This document shows positions 1-5,771 of a stretch of 8,036 nucleotides of DNA, piece by piece. The stretch's first letter is position 1; every line of letters begins with the position of its first letter. Source of the stretch: Betaproteobacteria bacterium (GTDB lineage: Bacteria; Pseudomonadota; Gammaproteobacteria; Burkholderiales; SG8-41); assembly GCA_029883965.1 (NCBI GenBank), contig JAOUIN010000105.1, positions 1 through 8,036 on the forward strand, in the 5' to 3' direction. The translations under genes were made by a program, and so were the position numbers. The notes below the pieces were generated by a model. It had not been told where the DNA came from. It worked only from the letters and a program-made list of their open reading frames with translations, and searched no databases.

Positions 1-899
1 TTGAAAACATCGCCGGACTGCTCGAGCGCCTGTTCGGCAGCAGCGATACGCTGATCCTGCGGCCCAGGATTGCGGCCAGCTGTTTTGCCGTCGCGGGGCC
101 GGTGGAGCACAACAGCGCCACGCTGACCAATCTCGGCTGGAAGGTGGATGCCGCCGCAGTCGGGCATCAGTTCGCGCTGAAATCGCTGCGCCTGATCAAC
201 GATTTTCATGCTGCCGGGCATGGCGTCATGGCGCTGGATGAGAGCAGCCTGTTCGATCTGCAGGTCGCAGAAGCCGAGCCTGACGGCGCGATTGCCGTGA
301 TCGGCGCCGGCACGGGGCTGGGCGTGGCCATCCTCGAGCGCCAGGGCGACAGTTATCGCGTGCTGCCGTCAGAGGCGGGCAACGCCGACTTCGCGCCGAC
401 CGACGAACTGCAGGACAAACTGATGATCTACCTGCGGCGCACCTACGGCCGCGTGTCATGCGAGCGGGTGGTCTCGGGGCCGGGGCTGATGCGGATTTTC
501 TATTTCCTGCAGGAAAGCGGCTACGGCGTGCCGTCGAAGCAGTTGCTCGACGCGACCAAACGCGCCGGTGCCGACCCGACCGAAGTCATCGCCGAATACG
601 CGCTGGCCAAACTCGATCCGCTGGCCGTGCGTGCGCTCGACCTGTTCATCGCCGCCTATGGTTCCTTCGCCGGCAACATCGCGCTCACCGCGCTCGCGCG
701 CGGCGGCGTCTACATCGCCGGCGGCATCGCGCCGCGCATCATCAACCGGCTGAAGGAGGGCGGCTTCGTGCGCCACTTCATCGCCAAGGGCGCGTTCATG
801 CCGCTGCTGTCTGGGATACCGGTGCGGGTGGTGACGGATCCGCAGGTGGGGTTGCGCGGGGCGTTAAGGGTGGCGGCGGGGGTAGTGATAGTTGCGTAG
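1..899 (+). CDS. glk: Glucokinase, 5'-truncated by the window edge
   Basis: ATP-dependent phosphorylation of glucose to glucose-6-phosphate in the cytoplasm. The reading frame is open from base 3 and ends with TAG at 897-899, giving 298 visible codons. A GTG at 102 is not the start, because the homologous frame continues upstream through CFAVAGPV, matching the conserved Ala/Gly/Pro stretch before the TNxxW motif of E. coli-type Glk. Counting from that GTG, visible motifs are LTNLGW (8-13), LINDF with the catalytic Asp (31-35), the nucleotide-binding IGAGTGLG (67-74), SEAGNADFAP, ERVVSGPGL, and GGVYIAGGIAPR near the C terminus. The family is about 320 residues, so only some 20-25 residues, including the N-terminal DxGGT loop, are missing. 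Odd point: the sugar-site block reads EAGN where E. coli has EGGH. The family call is very secure; strict glucose specificity is less so. Confidence 0.95.
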   Translation, partial: ENIAGLLERLFGSSDTLILRPRIAASCFAVAGPVEHNSATLTNLGWKVDAAAVGHQFALKSLRLINDFHAAGHGVMALDESSLFDLQVAEAEPDGAIAVIGAGTGLGVAILERQGDSYRVLPSEAGNADFAPTDELQDKLMIYLRRTYGRVSCERVVSGPGLMRIFYFLQESGYGVPSKQLLDATKRAGADPTEVIAEYALAKLDPLAVRALDLFIAAYGSFAGNIALTALARGGVYIAGGIAPRIINRLKEGGFVRHFIAKGAFMPLLSGIPVRVVTDPQVGLRGALRVAAGVVIVA

Positions 900-915
900 G
901 GATGCCAGCGAAAAA

Positions 916-944
916 TTGACGAGAAACAACAGATTGAAATTTCT
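916..944 (+). promoter_or_regulatory. Weak candidate sigma70 promoter in the glk-dehydrogenase gap
   Basis: The 75-base gap after glk is locally AT-rich. It contains TTGACG (916-921), five of six matches to the -35 consensus, but the sequence 17 bases on (ATTTCT, 939-944) is a poor -10 box. The dehydrogenase gene may therefore have its own promoter or be read through from glk. No terminator hairpin is visible after glk. Confidence 0.2.
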
Positions 945-974
945 TGCCAACAGAAAACAAACAGAGGATCGGTG

Positions 975-2039
975 ATGACGCTGCAAATCGGAATTCTGCT
1001 GGGCGATGACATCGGGCTCGAAGTCGTTCCCGAAACCATCAAGGTAATGCGCGCGGCGGCGCAGAAGACGGGGCTGTCGGTGCAATGGCACGACGTGCCC
1101 ATCGGCAGGAAGGCCTATGACGAGCTGGGCTACACCATGCCGCCGGGGACGCTGGAGAAGCTCGACACGCTGCACGGCTGGGTGCTCGGGCCGATCGGAC
1201 ACCAGGCCTATCCGAAGGGCAAGCCGAACGCGATCAACCCGCATCCGATCCTGCGCAAGCACTACGACCTCTTTGCCAACATCCGCCCCGCGAAGTCCTA
1301 CCCCGGCCTGCCTGCGCTCTACAAGGACGTCGACCTGATCATCGTTCGCGAAAACAATGAGGGCATGCCGCCCGACCGCAACGTGTTCATGGGCAACGGA
1401 GAATTCCGGCCGACGCCGGGCATGACCATCGGCATCCGCGTGATCACGCGCGAGGGCTCGAGCAAGGTGGCGCGCGCAGCGTTCGAACTCGCGCGCACGC
1501 GGCCGCGCAGGAAACTGACCTCGGTGCACAAGGACACGGTGTTCAAGCTCGCCTGCGGCATGTTCGCCGAGGAGTGCCGCGCGCTGGCGAAGGACTATCC
1601 GGACGTGGCATATGACGAAGTGCTGGTCGACACCTTCGGCATGAAGCTGGTGATGAAGCCGCAGCAGTTCGACGTCGTCGTCACCACCAATACCTTCGGC
1701 GACATCCTGTCCGACGTGGCCGCCGGCCTGGTGGGCGGGCTGGGGCTCGCGCCCGGCCTCTCGGCCGGCCCCACACGCGCAATGGCGCAGGCGACCCATG
1801 GCTCGGCGCCGGACATCGCCGGCAAGGGTATCGCCAACCCGTACGCGATGATCATGTCCGGGCAGATGCTGTACGAGTGGCTGGGCCACAAGCACAACGA
1901 GCCCAAGGCGGTGGAAGCGGCGGCGCTGATCGAGCGCGCGGTGGAAGCGGTGATCAAGGAAGGCAAGGTCCTCACCGGCGACCTCGGCGGCAAGGCGTCG
2001 ACGAGTCAGATGGGGGATGCCATCGCGGCACGGATCTAG
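975..2039 (+). CDS. Isocitrate/isopropylmalate dehydrogenase family protein, NAD-type
   Basis: A 354-residue beta-decarboxylating dehydrogenase, expected to oxidise and decarboxylate a 2-hydroxy (di)carboxylic acid in the cytoplasm. ATG at 975 is preferred over the adjacent in-frame GTG at 972 because AGAGG (963-967) lies seven bases upstream of the ATG. Family landmarks are LRKHYDLFANIRP (93-105, substrate arginines), VRENNEG (124-130), catalytic Lys in SVHKDTVFK (Lys186), metal-binding Asp in VDTFGMK (Asp219) and FGDILSD (Asp243, Asp247), and HGSAPDIAGKGIANP (275-289). The Asp of that last motif (Asp280) is the residue that favours NAD over NADP in isopropylmalate dehydrogenases. Two departures stand out: the N-terminal PGDGIG motif reads LGDDIG, and the segment after VREN (MPPDRNVFMGNGEF) is unlike LeuB or Icd. 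No leuA/C/D or TCA genes are adjacent, so leuB, tartrate, homoisocitrate or another substrate cannot be chosen. It converges on mobA with 29 bases between stop codons. Confidence 0.9.
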   Translation: MTLQIGILLGDDIGLEVVPETIKVMRAAAQKTGLSVQWHDVPIGRKAYDELGYTMPPGTLEKLDTLHGWVLGPIGHQAYPKGKPNAINPHPILRKHYDLFANIRPAKSYPGLPALYKDVDLIIVRENNEGMPPDRNVFMGNGEFRPTPGMTIGIRVITREGSSKVARAAFELARTRPRRKLTSVHKDTVFKLACGMFAEECRALAKDYPDVAYDEVLVDTFGMKLVMKPQQFDVVVTTNTFGDILSDVAAGLVGGLGLAPGLSAGPTRAMAQATHGSAPDIAGKGIANPYAMIMSGQMLYEWLGHKHNEPKAVEAAALIERAVEAVIKEGKVLTGDLGGKASTSQMGDAIAARI

Positions 2040-2068
2040 GTCGAATAAGACTGGAATCAGGGCTGGCG

Positions 2069-2647
2069 TCAATCGCCGCTGTTGGCAGCGAGTTCTTCCC
2101 GCGTATTGATGTTCCGGAACGCAGCCTGGTCGGCAAACTGTACTTCCACGACTTTCAGCTGTGCATACCACGCATCGATCTTGCGGCCGCCGGATTCGAG
2201 AAATGCGGTGAGGCTGGGCAACACCGATTTGCGGCACAGGCTGAACACCGGATGCGGCTGGTCGCCGGTCTTGGCGACGGCGAGGTCGGCGTTGTTTTGT
2301 TCGAGCGCGGCCTTCAGTTGCGCCACCAGATCCAGTGGCAGGAACGGTGAATCGCAGGGCGCGGTGACTACCAGCGGGTTCGCGGCTTCACTGAGGCCCC
2401 GGTGCAGGCCGGCCAGCGGGCCGGCGTAGCCGCCGATGGTGTCGGGGATGACCCGATACCCAAGTTGTTGATATTGTTCAATATTCTGGTTAGCGTTGAT
2501 CAGCAGTTCGTCGACCTGCGGGCCAAAGCGTTCGATCACGTGTTGCGCCATGGGTTTGCCGCGCAGCAACTGCAGACCCTTGTCGACGCCGCCCATGCGC
2601 CGGCCCTGGCCGCCGGCGAGCAGGATGCCCGTTACTTTCTCGCTCAT
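2069..2647 (-). CDS. mobA: Molybdenum cofactor guanylyltransferase MobA
   Basis: Transfers GMP from GTP to Mo-molybdopterin, producing the MGD cofactor used by DMSO-reductase-family enzymes such as formate dehydrogenase; cytoplasmic. The protein is 192 residues, normal for MobA. It has the nucleotide-binding signature LAGGQGRRMGGVDKG (10-24), GPLAGL (76-81), the metal-binding PCDSPFLP (97-104), QPHPVF (130-135) and the C-terminal NINT motif (179-182). The frame stays open far upstream, but that part overlaps fdhD. The ATG at 2647 is chosen because it begins the MobA homology and shares ATGA with the fdhD stop codon (2644-2647), implying translational coupling. It is the last gene of moaA-fdhD-mobA. 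No convincing terminator is visible in the 29 bases before the convergent dehydrogenase gene. Confidence 0.96.
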   Translation of the reverse strand: MSEKVTGILLAGGQGRRMGGVDKGLQLLRGKPMAQHVIERFGPQVDELLINANQNIEQYQQLGYRVIPDTIGGYAGPLAGLHRGLSEAANPLVVTAPCDSPFLPLDLVAQLKAALEQNNADLAVAKTGDQPHPVFSLCRKSVLPSLTAFLESGGRKIDAWYAQLKVVEVQFADQAAFRNINTREELAANSGD

Positions 2648-3492
2648 GCCACCAGCGTGCGCGTGACCGGTTTGACGAAACGCTCGCGGCCGGTGAACAG
2701 CAGGTAGTGTTTGTTGACGGCGCGGCCGAGCATGGTGATGCCGGTGCGCTGTGCCACGTCGTGGCCCATTTGTGTGAGTCCCGAGCGTGACACCAGGAAA
2801 GGGATGCGCATCTGCGCGGCCTTGATCACCATTTCCGATGTGAGACGACCGGTGGTGTAGAACACCTTGTCTGAGCCGTCGACGTCTTCGAGCCACATCA
2901 GGCCGGCGATGGCGTCCACTGCGTTGTGGCGGCCGACGTCTTCAACGAAGTGCAGGATTTCGGCGCTGCTGCCGTTGACTGATGCGAGCGCGCAGCCGTG
3001 TACCGCGCCGGCGGACTTGTAGATGGTTTCGTGGCGGCGCACCGCGTCGAGCAGGGCGTGCAGGCCGGCTTCGCTCAAGCGCACGTCGTCGCGCAGTTTG
3101 ATGCTGTCGATTTCTTCCATCAGGTCGCCGAATACCGTGCCCTGGCCGCAACCGGTGGTAACGGTGCGCTTGCTCATTTTTTTGGTCAGCCCGCGGATGC
3201 CTTTGCGCGTGGTCACGGCGGCGGATTCGGTTTCCCAGTCGACCTGCACCGCTGCAATGTGATCGATGGAGGGCACGAGACGCTGGTTGCGCAGGTAGCC
3301 CAGCACCAGCGCTTCGGGCGCCTGGCCCAGAGTCATCAGCGTGACGATTTCGCGCTTGTCGATGTAGATGGTCAGCGGATGTTCGCCGGCGATCGGTGTG
3401 GCCTGGGCTTCGCCGTGTTCGTTGATCGCATCGACTTCGACGGTCAGCTCGCGTGTGGCGCCGGTGATTTCCGGTTTGCGCATTTTCGGCAT
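2644..3492 (-). CDS. fdhD: Formate dehydrogenase accessory sulfurtransferase FdhD
   Basis: FdhD transfers sulfur, supplied by a cysteine desulfurase (IscS in E. coli), to the Mo/W-bis-MGD cofactor of formate dehydrogenase, which is needed for activity; cytoplasmic. Family motifs include HPLTIYID, SAGAVHGCAL, FVEDVGRHNAVDAIAG, YTTGRLTSEM and PFLVSRSGLT. The upstream region favours ATG at 3492: GGCGG lies nine bases before it, giving 282 residues. A TTG at 3501 would add three residues and overlap the moaA stop as TTGA, and is a real alternative. The active-site loop reads TTGCGQGT, with one Cys (residue 115 from the ATG) where E. coli FdhD has CGVC with two. The 3' end overlaps the mobA start by four bases. 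Position between two Moco genes and opposite an FDH accessory cluster supports the assignment. Confidence 0.95.
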   Translation of the reverse strand: MPKMRKPEITGATRELTVEVDAINEHGEAQATPIAGEHPLTIYIDKREIVTLMTLGQAPEALVLGYLRNQRLVPSIDHIAAVQVDWETESAAVTTRKGIRGLTKKMSKRTVTTGCGQGTVFGDLMEEIDSIKLRDDVRLSEAGLHALLDAVRRHETIYKSAGAVHGCALASVNGSSAEILHFVEDVGRHNAVDAIAGLMWLEDVDGSDKVFYTTGRLTSEMVIKAAQMRIPFLVSRSGLTQMGHDVAQRTGITMLGRAVNKHYLLFTGRERFVKPVTRTLVA

Positions 3493-3497
3493 ACCGG

Positions 3498-4532
3498 TCA
3501 ACCGCCGATGTAGGACATTTCGATTTTCTTCAGCGGCACGGTTTGTTTGCCGCGAATTTCGGAATAGCGGTCACTGCGATTGGTCCAGACCTTGCCGATG
3601 GCGGCGTGGATCTCGTCATCGCTGGCGCCGCCGCGCAGCAGTGCGCGCAGGTCGTGGCCCTGTGTGGCGAACAGGCAGGTGTAGATCTGGCCTTCGGTGG
3701 AAATGCGTGCGCGGGTGCAGTCGCGGCAGAAGGCCTGGGTGACGGACGCAATGACGCCGATTTCTCCAGAGCCGTCCTTGTAGCGCCAGCGTTCGGCGAC
3801 TTCGCCGGTGTAATTCGGGTCGGCGGGTTCCAGCGGCATGTCACGCGAAATCATGTCGACGATTTCGCGTGCGCTGACCACATCGTCCATGCGCCAGCCG
3901 TTGGTCGCGCCGACATCCATGTATTCGATGAAGCGCAGGATGTGGCCGCGTTCGCGGAATAATCGCGCCATCGGCACGATGCTGTCTTCGTTGAGGCCGC
4001 GTTTGACGACCATGTTGATCTTGATCGGCAGCAACCCGGCGGCAGCCGCAGCGTCAATGCCGGCGATGACTCTGCTGACCGGAAAATCGACGTCGTTCAT
4101 GGCCTTGAACACCGCGTCGTCGAGCGAATCGAGGCTGACGGTGATGCGTTTCAGGCCGGCCTTGCGCAATGCTTCGGCTTTTTTGGTCAGCAGCGAGCCG
4201 TTGGTCGTCAGTGTCAGGTCGAGCCCGGGAATATCAGACAGCAATGCAATCAGTTGCTCGACGTTGCGGCGCACCAGAGGTTCGCCGCCGGTGAGGCGGA
4301 TTTTTTCGATGCCGTGGCGGGTGAAGATGCGTGCGAGGCGCGCGATTTCTTCGAAACTGAGCAGCGCCGAGCGCTCAAGGAACTGGTAATCGGCTCCGAA
4401 GGTTTCCTTGGGCATGCAATAGACGCAGCGGAAATTGCAGCGATCGGTGATCGAAATGCGCAAATCACGCAATGGCCGGTCAAGGCGGTCGCGGGTGGCT
4501 ACGGCAGATGATGTGTCGCGCAGATTATTCAT
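3498..4532 (-). CDS. moaA: GTP 3',8-cyclase MoaA (radical SAM, molybdopterin step 1)
   Basis: With MoaC, MoaA converts GTP to cyclic pyranopterin monophosphate, the first committed step of molybdenum cofactor synthesis; cytoplasmic and oxygen-sensitive. The protein is 344 residues, typical for the family. The radical-SAM cluster motif is CNFRCVYC (Cys32, Cys36, Cys39), followed by TGGEP (81-85) for SAM binding. The C-terminal substrate-binding cluster is ligated by Cys269, Cys272 and Cys286 in FCRDCTRARIS and YTCLF. The chain ends in Gly-Gly, the tail that MoaA activity requires. ATG at 4532 is the natural start and leaves 124 bases to the divergent DUF3305 gene; its ribosome binding site is weak. 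It is the first gene of the leftward operon and its stop overlaps or abuts the fdhD start. moaC, moaD, moaE and mog are absent from the window, so the pathway is completed elsewhere. Confidence 0.98.
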   Translation of the reverse strand: MNNLRDTSSAVATRDRLDRPLRDLRISITDRCNFRCVYCMPKETFGADYQFLERSALLSFEEIARLARIFTRHGIEKIRLTGGEPLVRRNVEQLIALLSDIPGLDLTLTTNGSLLTKKAEALRKAGLKRITVSLDSLDDAVFKAMNDVDFPVSRVIAGIDAAAAAGLLPIKINMVVKRGLNEDSIVPMARLFRERGHILRFIEYMDVGATNGWRMDDVVSAREIVDMISRDMPLEPADPNYTGEVAERWRYKDGSGEIGVIASVTQAFCRDCTRARISTEGQIYTCLFATQGHDLRALLRGGASDDEIHAAIGKVWTNRSDRYSEIRGKQTVPLKKIEMSYIGG

Positions 4533-4555
4533 GGTTGAACCAGGGCCAGACGCCG

Positions 4556-4585
4556 ATTATGGCAAAGTCGCTCCAGCCGGTGCAA
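4556..4585 (-). promoter_or_regulatory. Candidate sigma70 promoter for moaA-fdhD-mobA
   Basis: On the minus strand, TTGCAC (plus-strand 4580-4585) is followed after 18 bases by CATAAT (4556-4561), a five-of-six match to the -10 consensus. Transcription would start near 4549, leaving a leader of roughly 17 bases before moaA. The -35 match is only three of six, so an activator may be needed. The inverted repeats at 4596-4616 lie just upstream, where an activator would bind. Confidence 0.4.
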
Positions 4586-4595
4586 GGAAGCCAAC

Positions 4596-4616
4596 ACTTG
4601 TAAATCAAGTATTTAC
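4596..4616. promoter_or_regulatory. Overlapping inverted repeats between the divergent operons (possible operator)
   Basis: Two perfect inverted repeats share bases: ACTTG-TAAAT-CAAGT (4596-4610, 5-base arms, 5-base spacer) and GTAAAT-CAAGT-ATTTAC (4600-4616, 6-base arms, 5-base spacer). The element is AT-rich in a GC-rich setting and lies in the 124-base gap between moaA and the DUF3305 gene, so a regulator bound here could serve both directions. It does not match the FNR/CRP (TTGAT-N4-ATCAA) or sigma54 patterns. The regulator is unknown and chance pairing is possible. Confidence 0.35.
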
Positions 4617-4656
4617 GCTGCAGCCCGGGTTGAATTGGCAGGCTTGCTGGCGCAAA

Positions 4657-5160
4657 ATGGCCCGCATGGAAACAACCACGGATACCGATCGCTGGGCGGC
4701 CGCAGTGGTCATGGAGCGGCAGACACTTGATAACCGCTGGGCCAGCGAGAAGTGGGAGGCCAAGGCCGTCATTCCGGATCTGACGCCGGGCGCCACGCCG
4801 CGCGTGGTCATCGATACGCCGCAGATCAAGCAGATCCTGGTTTCCGGTCTGGTGCTGCAATTGAAGCGGGACGAGGCCGAGGGGTACTACATGAACCTGA
4901 CCTCTGATCAGCCCAAGGTTTTCGTGCTCTGGCGCATGGGCGAGGAGATTGCCGAACCGCAGATGCTGACGGCAAGTTACAACGAAGGCGCGCGCTGGCT
5001 GGATAACGAAGAGAATGTCGACGGCGTGCCGTTGCCGGTTGAACTGGTCAGCTGGATCGCTGCGTTCAGCGACCGGCATTACCAGCCGGAGCCGCGCAAG
5101 AAAGTGAAGTATGCGACTAACAAGGACAAAGGCCGCATGGGCAACTGGCGTCCCGACTGA
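4657..5160 (+). CDS. DUF3305 domain protein, formate dehydrogenase-associated
   Basis: A 167-residue protein of no established biochemical function that I recognise as DUF3305. Features are an N-terminal VVMERQTLDNRWASEKWEA block (18-36) with spaced tryptophans, YYMNLTSDQPKVFVLWRM (77-94), VDGVPLPVELVSWIAAF (121-137), and a basic tail from PEPRKK to the end. There is no signal peptide, membrane segment or cysteine motif, so it is probably cytoplasmic. The frame is open back to 4435, but that part lies antisense to moaA, and the family homology begins near METTT. ATG at 4657 (MARM...) or 4666 (METTT...) are both possible; neither has a strong ribosome binding site. DUF3305 genes typically sit beside DUF3306, TorD and FDH genes, as here. 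A role in FDH assembly or maturation is inferred from neighbourhood only. Confidence 0.85.
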   Translation: MARMETTTDTDRWAAAVVMERQTLDNRWASEKWEAKAVIPDLTPGATPRVVIDTPQIKQILVSGLVLQLKRDEAEGYYMNLTSDQPKVFVLWRMGEEIAEPQMLTASYNEGARWLDNEENVDGVPLPVELVSWIAAFSDRHYQPEPRKKVKYATNKDKGRMGNWRPD

Positions 5161-5170
5161 GACGAGCAAC

Positions 5171-5737
5171 ATGGTGAACGACTCCAAATCCAAAATCGAA
5201 TCCGATCCCAGGGAAACCGCCGAGGAATTCATGTCGCGGTGGTCGCGCCGCAAGCAGCAGGCGCGCGCGGAGGAGCAGTTGCCGCAGCCAATCGAGCCCA
5301 AGGTAGCCGACAGCGACAAGGCGCCGGTGCTGCCGAACGTCGAAGACCTCGGCATGGATTCCGACTACCGGGATTTTTTTCACCCCAAGGTTAAAGAGAC
5401 GGTGCGCCGTGCCGCACTGAAAAAGCTGTTCAGCGATCCGCATTTCAGTGTGGTCGACGGCATGGATATTTATATGGACGATTACTCCATTGCCGAGGAA
5501 CTGCCGGCGGCGATGGCCGCCGGGCTCAAGCAGACCCAGAACATCCTCGGTTGGGCGAAAGAGGATCGTGAGGCCGAGGCTGAACGTGAGCGCGTTGCGG
5601 CGAACCTGGCGGCGGAGCAGCAGCCCGGCATCACCGATGCCCCTGCTGCCACCACTGATCCGGCGACGTCTGCGCCGGAGTCCGGGGACGTCGTGGTGCA
5701 GCAGGATTCAACAGACGCCGGAACGCAAAACACGTAG
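5171..5737 (+). CDS. DUF3306 domain protein, formate dehydrogenase-associated
   Basis: A 188-residue protein recognised as DUF3306 by the N-terminal FMSRWSRRK motif (20-28), the acidic DLGMDSDYRDFF block (59-70), and RRAALKKLFSDPHFSVVDGMDIYMDDY (79-105), which is the family core. Residues about 131-188 are a Glu/Ala/Arg helix followed by a Pro/Thr/Ala/Asp-rich tail that looks disordered. There is no signal peptide, membrane segment or metal motif. ATG at 5171 begins the family homology; an in-frame upstream ATG at 5111 lies inside the DUF3305 gene and is less likely. It follows the DUF3305 stop by ten bases and precedes the iron-sulfur gene by 34 bases, so the three probably share a transcript. 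Function is unknown; co-occurrence with FDH maturation genes is the only clue. Confidence 0.87.
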   Translation: MVNDSKSKIESDPRETAEEFMSRWSRRKQQARAEEQLPQPIEPKVADSDKAPVLPNVEDLGMDSDYRDFFHPKVKETVRRAALKKLFSDPHFSVVDGMDIYMDDYSIAEELPAAMAAGLKQTQNILGWAKEDREAEAERERVAANLAAEQQPGITDAPAATTDPATSAPESGDVVVQQDSTDAGTQNT

Positions 5738-5771
5738 ACTGCGGCGTCATTCGTAACTCTCTGGGAAGTTC

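Noticed and set aside
2040..2068. Bidirectional terminator between the convergent dehydrogenase and mobA genes
   Set aside because: The 29-base gap contains no GC-rich hairpin with a T-run on either strand.
864..2237. 457-codon open frame on the minus strand opposite the dehydrogenase gene
   Set aside because: It runs antisense to a clear dehydrogenase whose motifs are intact. Its translation is rich in Arg/His/Leu with no recognisable domain, as expected from high-GC third positions. It also overlaps the end of mobA.
2648..2896. Upstream extension of the mobA frame that would give a 275-residue protein
   Set aside because: The added part is Arg/His/Pro-rich, has no homology I recognise and lies inside fdhD. 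MobA homology starts precisely at the ATG that overlaps the fdhD stop.
4636..4652. TGGCAGGCTTGCTGGC as a sigma54 -24/-12 promoter before the DUF3305 gene
   Set aside because: GG and GC are separated by seven or eleven bases instead of the required ten, so the geometry fails.
4435..4656. Longer N terminus for the DUF3305 protein
   Set aside because: The extension is antisense to the moaA 5' end and crosses the whole divergent control region, and DUF3305 similarity begins near METTT.
4533..4656. Moco riboswitch (moaA leader RNA)
   Set aside because: The gap is only 124 bases, the candidate promoter leaves a leader of about 17 bases, and I see no set of paired stems of the right size.
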